Shown: positions 7,001-8,515 of the stretch, piece by piece
How the letters are laid out: every line of letters starts with the position of its first letter
Numbering within the stretch: the stretch's first letter is position 1
From: an uncultured Clostridia bacterium
Lineage (GTDB): Bacteria; Bacillota; Clostridia; TANB77; CAG-508
DNA: 8,515 nt
Direction of reading: 5' to 3'
Assembly (NCBI GenBank): GCA_934180065.1
Contig: CAKPRA010000055.1
Span: 1-8,515, forward strand
Translations under genes and position numbers: made by a program
The notes under the pieces: generated by a model
What the model saw: only the letters and a program-made list of their open reading frames with translations
Told to the model about the DNA's origin: nothing
Databases searched by the model: none

Positions 7001-8515
7001 GTAATAAAGCATTTGCAAAAATAGCAGGTGGAAATTATCATTTTGTAGCATTAAAAGGAAATGGAACAGTATGGACTTGGGGCCTAAATAGTAATGGACA
7101 ATTAGGTTTAGGTGATACAACAAATAGAACAGAACCAACTAAGATAAAGGCAGAGGTAACATTAGACGATGGAACAACCAAGGAAGAAGAAATAACAGAT
7201 GCAATAGATGTAGCAGCAGGTGCTAGCTATACAATGATATTAAGAGCTGACGGAACAGTATGGGAAGCTGGATACAATGGATATGGACAATTAGGAAATG
7301 GAACAACAACTTCAACAACAGTATTCCATAAAGTAAAATTAAGCGATAATGGAAATTACTTAGAAAATATAGTACAAATAACAGCAGAAGATAACACCGC
7401 ACATGCTTTAACAGCAGATGGAAGTGTATATTCTTGGGGATATAACGGATATGGAGAAATTGGAATAAATGCAGGAGGAAATAGATATTATCCAGTAAAA
7501 ATGCAAAAGGTGTCAAACATAATACAAATATCAGCAGGAGAAGGACATGTTGCAATGTTAGATGCAGATGGAAGTGTATGGAGTGTAGGATGTAATGATT
7601 ATGGACAATTTGGAATAGGAAATTCATCAAATTATTCATTACCAATACAAATGCAAAATACAGATGGAAGCATTTTGTATGGAGTAAGGGAAGTAGCAGC
7701 AGGAAGATATCATACAGTAATAATAAAAGAAGATAATACAGTATGGTCAACAGGATTAAATAGCAACGGAGCATTAGGTGATGGAACAGATACATCAAGA
7801 ACTAGAATAGTACAAGTACGAGAAAATGCAACAATAGAAACAGATGATGGAACAACAACAGAAGTAAGACCAATAACAAATGCAAAACATATAGTGGCAG
7901 GAGGAGATTCAACATACATAACAAGACAAAAAACAGCAGATGGAGAAAACCAAGGAATGTATGTATGTGGATGGAATACATATGGACACCTATTTACACA
8001 AGATGCAAATTATAAATTATATGCAACACCAGTAGAAACAGACAAAGATATAATAACAGTAGGAGCAACAAGATGTAGATATTCAAGTAGCAGTTATCAA
8101 ACAGGTGCAATAGCAGATGAAGATGGAATGGTGTATACAGTAGGATATAACGGGTATGGTGAAATAGGAAATGAGACATTAGAAAATTTAATAACACCTT
8201 GGTGCATAAGTAAACAAAGAATAAACATTCCAAAGAAAACAATAAACTTTACTAAAGCTGGCGAAACGGAAAAAATAGAATATAATACATCAATGGAATT
8301 TAATTTAATAAGATCTACAGTACCTAGTGCAACATATACATATAAATCATTAGATGAAAATGTAGCAACTGTATCATCAGATGGAACTATAACTTCTAAA
8401 TCAACAGGTACAACTTTTGTTAAAGTAATTGATAAAAGAAATAATTTATCATCAGCAGTAAGAATAAATGTAAATGGAGAAGGAAATATAACAACCCCAA
8501 AAATAGTAGGTGGAT
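4048..8515 (+). CDS. Giant membrane-anchored protein of repeated RCC1 propeller + Big_2 Ig modules (3' end outside window)
   Basis: The frame is open from the ATG at 4048 to the window end (1489 codons, no stop). Residues 1-16 are Lys-rich and 17-38 are a hydrophobic helix, followed by Lys-Arg at 44-45. This is a signal anchor or uncleaved signal peptide, putting the rest outside. Residues from about 74 on carry RCC1-type repeats: 'AGxxHTxxLxxDGTVWxxGYNxYGQLGxG'-like units of about 50-55 residues. They come in sets of seven, each set followed by a Big_2-like Ig domain with 'SLDTSVATVS...GTTYVRISD'. Modules: propeller about 74-438 with Ig 439-528; 532-894 with Ig 895-989; 991-1390 with Ig 1391-1484; a fourth starts at 1485. 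RCC1 blades form binding surfaces in other proteins (eukaryotic RCC1, bacterial BLIP-II). Here an adhesion or ligand-display role is inferred; the ligand is unknown. It has its own promoter and lies 633 nt after another giant surface protein. Confidence 0.9.
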   Translation, partial: MKKQKQRNITKKSNEKFLVIGAIILFILSTIFGLLGIGGYNLIKRSGNAIDQKMSISVNSATNEILKNKMTTAKIVGGYDHFIVLNADGKVYGWGYNGYGQLGLGNTSNYTTPVYLNMDNVIDIAARGNYTAVLKKDGTVWMAGYNGNGQLGINSTSSQSSFVQVKNEDGTGFLTNIKYIESGVNTMYAITNDGDVYSWGYNGYGQMGLGDTSLRTLPVKLSITNIKQISAGEDDTIALDNNGEVWVAGRNTEGQLGIGNSSNSAVWTKMKSSDGSQDISEIKEVSAGRYHTMLLNNNGEVYSTGYNNYYQLGNGSSSTKVYVNAMTDTDGNAISNVKHIYASGDTSFVITNKGELYSCGYNNYGQLVQRNTTNLSRLTKVNIDVSVSNIAVTMAPSSQTTAYVDNIGRIYTVGYSGNGELGNGTTDTSYSYKPYSISDYKILTDEPIINLKSGESKGINPYFSAGINVMNDEFNINLTYESLDTSVATVSGSSVVGVGVGTTYVRISDKTNKIYGTVKVNVNEIDGVTYPKIVGGQNHFVSLKSDGTTYTWGYNDYGQLGTGDTTYRADPTKTSINDAIDIAAGYKFTVILKKDGTVWVSGYNGYGTVGDGTTSNTSVFKQVQNIDDVIAVSAESNTIQMLKKDGTVWSIGLNSSGEFGNNTSSSSANSIPTKMCKIPNVMQIASGDNHVVLVTADGNAWSVGYNNYGQLGIASSADTMTIPQQIMDETGSNAIQGVKEASCSTLNTYLIKEDGTAYSTGHNNYSQLAGSSSSYRNYVVPMLEESTDSKIQNVKHIYAGGYGVMAIDGSNNLYVAGYANYAQNFTETTTTRSRLHKVEDVGKVISASLTKNTSTQTGAVINSKGKVLTVGYGANGETGSEVTENIVKSWCIQKSEFDISKNSVINLEVKGNQKQIEYSRLTGFNLLTNQFIDKDISFKSLDTSIATVSSTGLVTAQGFGTTYIQLTDSKNDLVAKVRVNVNGDGNKAFAKIAGGNYHFVALKGNGTVWTWGLNSNGQLGLGDTTNRTEPTKIKAEVTLDDGTTKEEEITDAIDVAAGASYTMILRADGTVWEAGYNGYGQLGNGTTTSTTVFHKVKLSDNGNYLENIVQITAEDNTAHALTADGSVYSWGYNGYGEIGINAGGNRYYPVKMQKVSNIIQISAGEGHVAMLDADGSVWSVGCNDYGQFGIGNSSNYSLPIQMQNTDGSILYGVREVAAGRYHTVIIKEDNTVWSTGLNSNGALGDGTDTSRTRIVQVRENATIETDDGTTTEVRPITNAKHIVAGGDSTYITRQKTADGENQGMYVCGWNTYGHLFTQDANYKLYATPVETDKDIITVGATRCRYSSSSYQTGAIADEDGMVYTVGYNGYGEIGNETLENLITPWCISKQRINIPKKTINFTKAGETEKIEYNTSMEFNLIRSTVPSATYTYKSLDENVATVSSDGTITSKSTGTTFVKVIDKRNNLSSAVRINVNGEGNITTPKIVGG
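4096..4161 (+). other. N-terminal membrane anchor / signal sequence of the RCC1-Ig protein
   Basis: Residues 17-38 run FLVIGAIILFILSTIFG and on to LLGIG, preceded by seven Lys or Arg in the first 16 residues. No clear signal-peptidase AXA site follows; the next residues are G-Y-N-L-I-K-R. An uncleaved type II anchor is therefore more likely than a cleaved signal. Residues 39-73 are a short linker before the first propeller. Confidence 0.75.
4267..5640 (+). repeat. Super-repeat module 1: seven RCC1 blades + Ig domain
   Basis: The module opens with KIVGGYDHF. Seven blades are marked by WGYNGYGQLG, AGYNGNGQLG, WGYNGYGQMG, AGRNTEGQLG, TGYNNYYQLG, CGYNNYGQL and VGYSGNGELG. An Ig domain of about 90 residues follows, with SLDTSVATVS and GTTYVRISD. 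Blades 2, 4 and 5 carry short Asp-Gly loops (NEDG, SSDG, TDTDG). Length is 458 codons to the start of module 2. Confidence 0.85.
5641..7017 (+). repeat. Super-repeat module 2: seven RCC1 blades + Ig domain
   Basis: The module opens with KIVGGQNHF. The blades are marked by WGYNDYGQLG, SGYNGYGTVG, IGLNSSGEFG, VGYNNYGQLG, TGHNNYSQL, AGYANYAQN and VGYGANGETG. The Ig domain has SLDTSIATVS and GTTYIQLTD. Length is 459 codons. Several blades have lost the canonical GQLG, especially blade 6, so this is the most degenerate of the three propellers. Confidence 0.85.
7018..8499 (+). repeat. Super-repeat module 3: seven RCC1 blades + Ig domain, with loop insertions
   Basis: The module opens with KIAGGNYHF. 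The blades are marked by WGLNSNGQLG, AGYNGYGQLG, WGYNGYGEIG, VGCNDYGQFG, TGLNSNGALG, CGWNTYGHLF and VGYNGYGEIG. The Ig domain has SLDENVATVS and GTTFVKVID. At 494 codons it is about 35 longer than modules 1 and 2. Much of the excess is in loops of blades 1, 5 and 6; blades 1 and 5 share a DDGTT-x-E motif. Codons here are strongly A-ending, unlike modules 1 and 2. Confidence 0.85.
8500..8515 (+). repeat. Start of super-repeat module 4 (cut by window end)
   Basis: The last residues, KIVGG, repeat the opening of modules 1 and 2 exactly and follow an Ig domain at the expected place. At least one further propeller is therefore likely beyond the window. Confidence 0.65.

Noticed and set aside
7223..7798. 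Minus-strand Leu/His-rich ORF of 191 codons, and neighbours at 6929-7138, 7710-7919 and 7994-8242
   Set aside because: They are antisense to RCC1 repeats with strong codon bias. Their Leu/Phe/His/Tyr-rich composition is an artefact of that bias.

Overview
The window is AT-rich, roughly 30% G+C by eye. It uses A/T-ending codons (AGA for Arg, ATA for Ile, GGA for Gly) and reads TGG as Trp, with no in-frame TGA in either gene. The intergenic gap has a Gram-positive-style ribosome binding site and a sigma-A-like promoter. This fits a low-GC Bacillota, most likely a clostridial or related gut-type lineage. No gene here identifies a species, and that assignment is inference.

Layout. (1) Positions 1-3414, + strand: the 3' part of a very large surface protein whose start lies before the window. 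It has one partial and eleven complete Ig-like domains of the Big_3 type, then a 96-residue Asn/Lys/Asp/Thr/Glu-rich stalk, one transmembrane helix and an 87-residue charged cytoplasmic tail. There is no LPXTG sorting signal. (2) Positions 3415-4047: a 633-nt AT-rich gap dense in dyads. Three back-to-back hairpins (3475-3580) have mutually complementary loops. Further on are an A-tract-flanked hairpin (3628-3646), a 22-nt near-perfect direct repeat about 290 nt apart, a less AT-extreme block of unknown nature (about 3700-3870), a triplicated 8-mer and the promoter of the next gene. (3) Positions 4048-8515, + strand: a giant open reading frame that leaves the window without a stop (at least 1489 codons). 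It has an N-terminal membrane anchor followed by a super-repeat. Each unit is seven RCC1-like blades, enough for one closed beta-propeller, followed by one Big_2-like Ig domain. Three units are complete and a fourth begins in the last bases.

The two genes look like separately transcribed neighbours that both make long, repeat-built cell-surface rods. One is anchored by its C-terminus (N-out), the other by its N-terminus (C-out). Their likely job is display or adhesion outside the cell; no enzymatic domain is visible in either. Both show internal duplication and an abrupt change in synonymous codon style part-way along, which suggests mosaic growth by recombination between repeats. The most unusual items are the propeller-Ig super-repeat and the three-hairpin complementary-loop array between the genes.
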